From assembly GCF_014699135.1 (NCBI RefSeq), contig NZ_JACOFT010000002.1, positions 859,692 to 923,691 of the forward strand: DNA of 64,000 bases, in the 5' to 3' direction. Under the pieces are notes generated by a model. That model did not search any database. It saw nothing but the letters and a program-made list of their open reading frames with translations, and was not told where the DNA came from. Both the position numbers and the translations under genes were made by a program. Positions within the stretch are counted from its first letter, which is position 1. The number at the start of each line of letters is the position of its first letter. The stretch comes from Cognatundibacterium aquatile (lineage in GTDB: Bacteria; Pseudomonadota; Gammaproteobacteria; Burkholderiales; Burkholderiaceae_D). Below, in pieces: positions 63,612 through 64,000 of this stretch.

Positions 63612-64000
63612 TCACTTCAAGAACTGCTCATTGCCGACCATCCCGATCTTGGTCACACCAAGACGCTGAGCCGAGGCCATTACCGCCGCCACCGATTTGT
63701 ACGGCACCACCGCATTCGGACGCAGATGCACTTCCGGTTGATTCGGCTGTGCCGCCACTTCACCCAGCTTCGCTTCGAGTTCGTTACGGCTTGCTACCGC
63801 CACGCCGTTCCACAATACCGTGCCATCAAAGTCAACGTCGATGTTGATCACGACCGGTGGTTCTGTCGGCTTACTCGGGGTGTTCGTCGGCATGTTCAGA
63901 TTCACGGAGTGATTCTGAATCGGGATCGTGATGATGAGCATGATGATCAGCACCAACATGACGTCGATTAACGGCGTCATGTTCATTTCTATCATCACTT
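63612..64000 (-). CDS. exbD: Biopolymer transporter ExbD, 5' end cut by window edge
   Basis: Inner-membrane protein of the proton-driven TonB-ExbB-ExbD complex. The visible 129 codons start inside the cytoplasmic tail just before the single transmembrane helix (MTPLIDVMLVLIIMLIITIP, with the functional Asp in LIDVML) and run through the periplasmic domain (VHLRPNAVVPYKSVAAVMASAQRLGVTKIGMV). Family members have about 10-15 residues before the motif, so only a short N-terminal piece is missing to the right. exbB/tonB are expected upstream, outside the window. Confidence 0.93.
   Translation of the reverse strand, partial: VMIEMNMTPLIDVMLVLIIMLIITIPIQNHSVNLNMPTNTPSKPTEPPVVINIDVDFDGTVLWNGVAVASRNELEAKLGEVAAQPNQPEVHLRPNAVVPYKSVAAVMASAQRLGVTKIGMVGNEQFLK

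Overview
The window looks like chromosome of a betaproteobacterium, most likely Burkholderiales and probably Oxalobacteraceae-like. This rests on the acnD/prpF form of the methylcitrate cluster with a divergent PrpR, a gcvTHP operon behind a tandem glycine riboswitch, and the overall protein style. The genus cannot be fixed by eye. Most of the window is housekeeping and metabolic sequence; positions 22571-49242 are a more AT-rich accessory block.

Left part (1-22067). A 2-methylcitrate (propionate) cluster, prpB-prpC-acnD-prpF followed by prpE, is read on the minus strand and faces a divergent prpR. The prpB/prpR gap holds a near-consensus sigma-54 promoter and repeated TGAAACA/TGTTTCA sites. 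Next come a tightly coupled trio (lone receiver, CheC-like phosphatase, PAS-GGDEF diguanylate cyclase), a four-gene phosphonate-type ABC importer (phnD-phnC-phnE-phnE), an SDR oxidoreductase, a pair made of a lipase-like secreted protein and a membrane-anchored 'choice-of-anchor X' protein, a lipocalin lipoprotein, a UbiA-family prenyltransferase and a LeuE-type exporter.

Middle part (22571-49242). About 26.7 kb of plus-strand genes with gaps of a few bases or overlaps form a complete phage-tail-like contractile injection system. In order: DUF4255/Afp16-like cap protein, unknown protein, one sheath, two tubes, a 54-residue DUF5908 protein, LysM baseplate hub, VgrG/Afp8-like spike, PAAR tip, gp25, giant baseplate-J protein, unknown fibre-like protein, small protein, Afp12-like baseplate protein, 2084-residue tape-measure-family protein and an AAA+ ATPase. 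It ends with an 1146-residue membrane protein and a methyltransferase. The membrane protein has a signal peptide, a peptidoglycan-binding-like region, a GH18-like domain whose catalytic motif is degenerate, three transmembrane segments and a C-terminal domain. With no long tail fibre and no recognisable toxin, this is the most interesting part of the window: it suggests a contractile machine tied to the cell envelope rather than, or before, being released.

Right part (49390-64000). gcvT-gcvH-gcvP behind a tandem glycine riboswitch, a repeat-containing lipoprotein, an MsbA-type ABC exporter, a VOC protein, a YtcJ-type amidohydrolase, an MltD-type lytic transglycosylase, a secreted TPR-like protein and the start-truncated exbD of a TonB-energising operon.

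Two families of dispersed intergenic repeats are visible: a REP-like inverted pair near 3.2-3.4 kb, and an approximately 80-bp element bounded by an ATACT-C6-AGTAT palindrome that occurs three times (7.3, 16.0 and 54.4 kb). No tRNA, rRNA, CRISPR array, transposase or integrase was seen.
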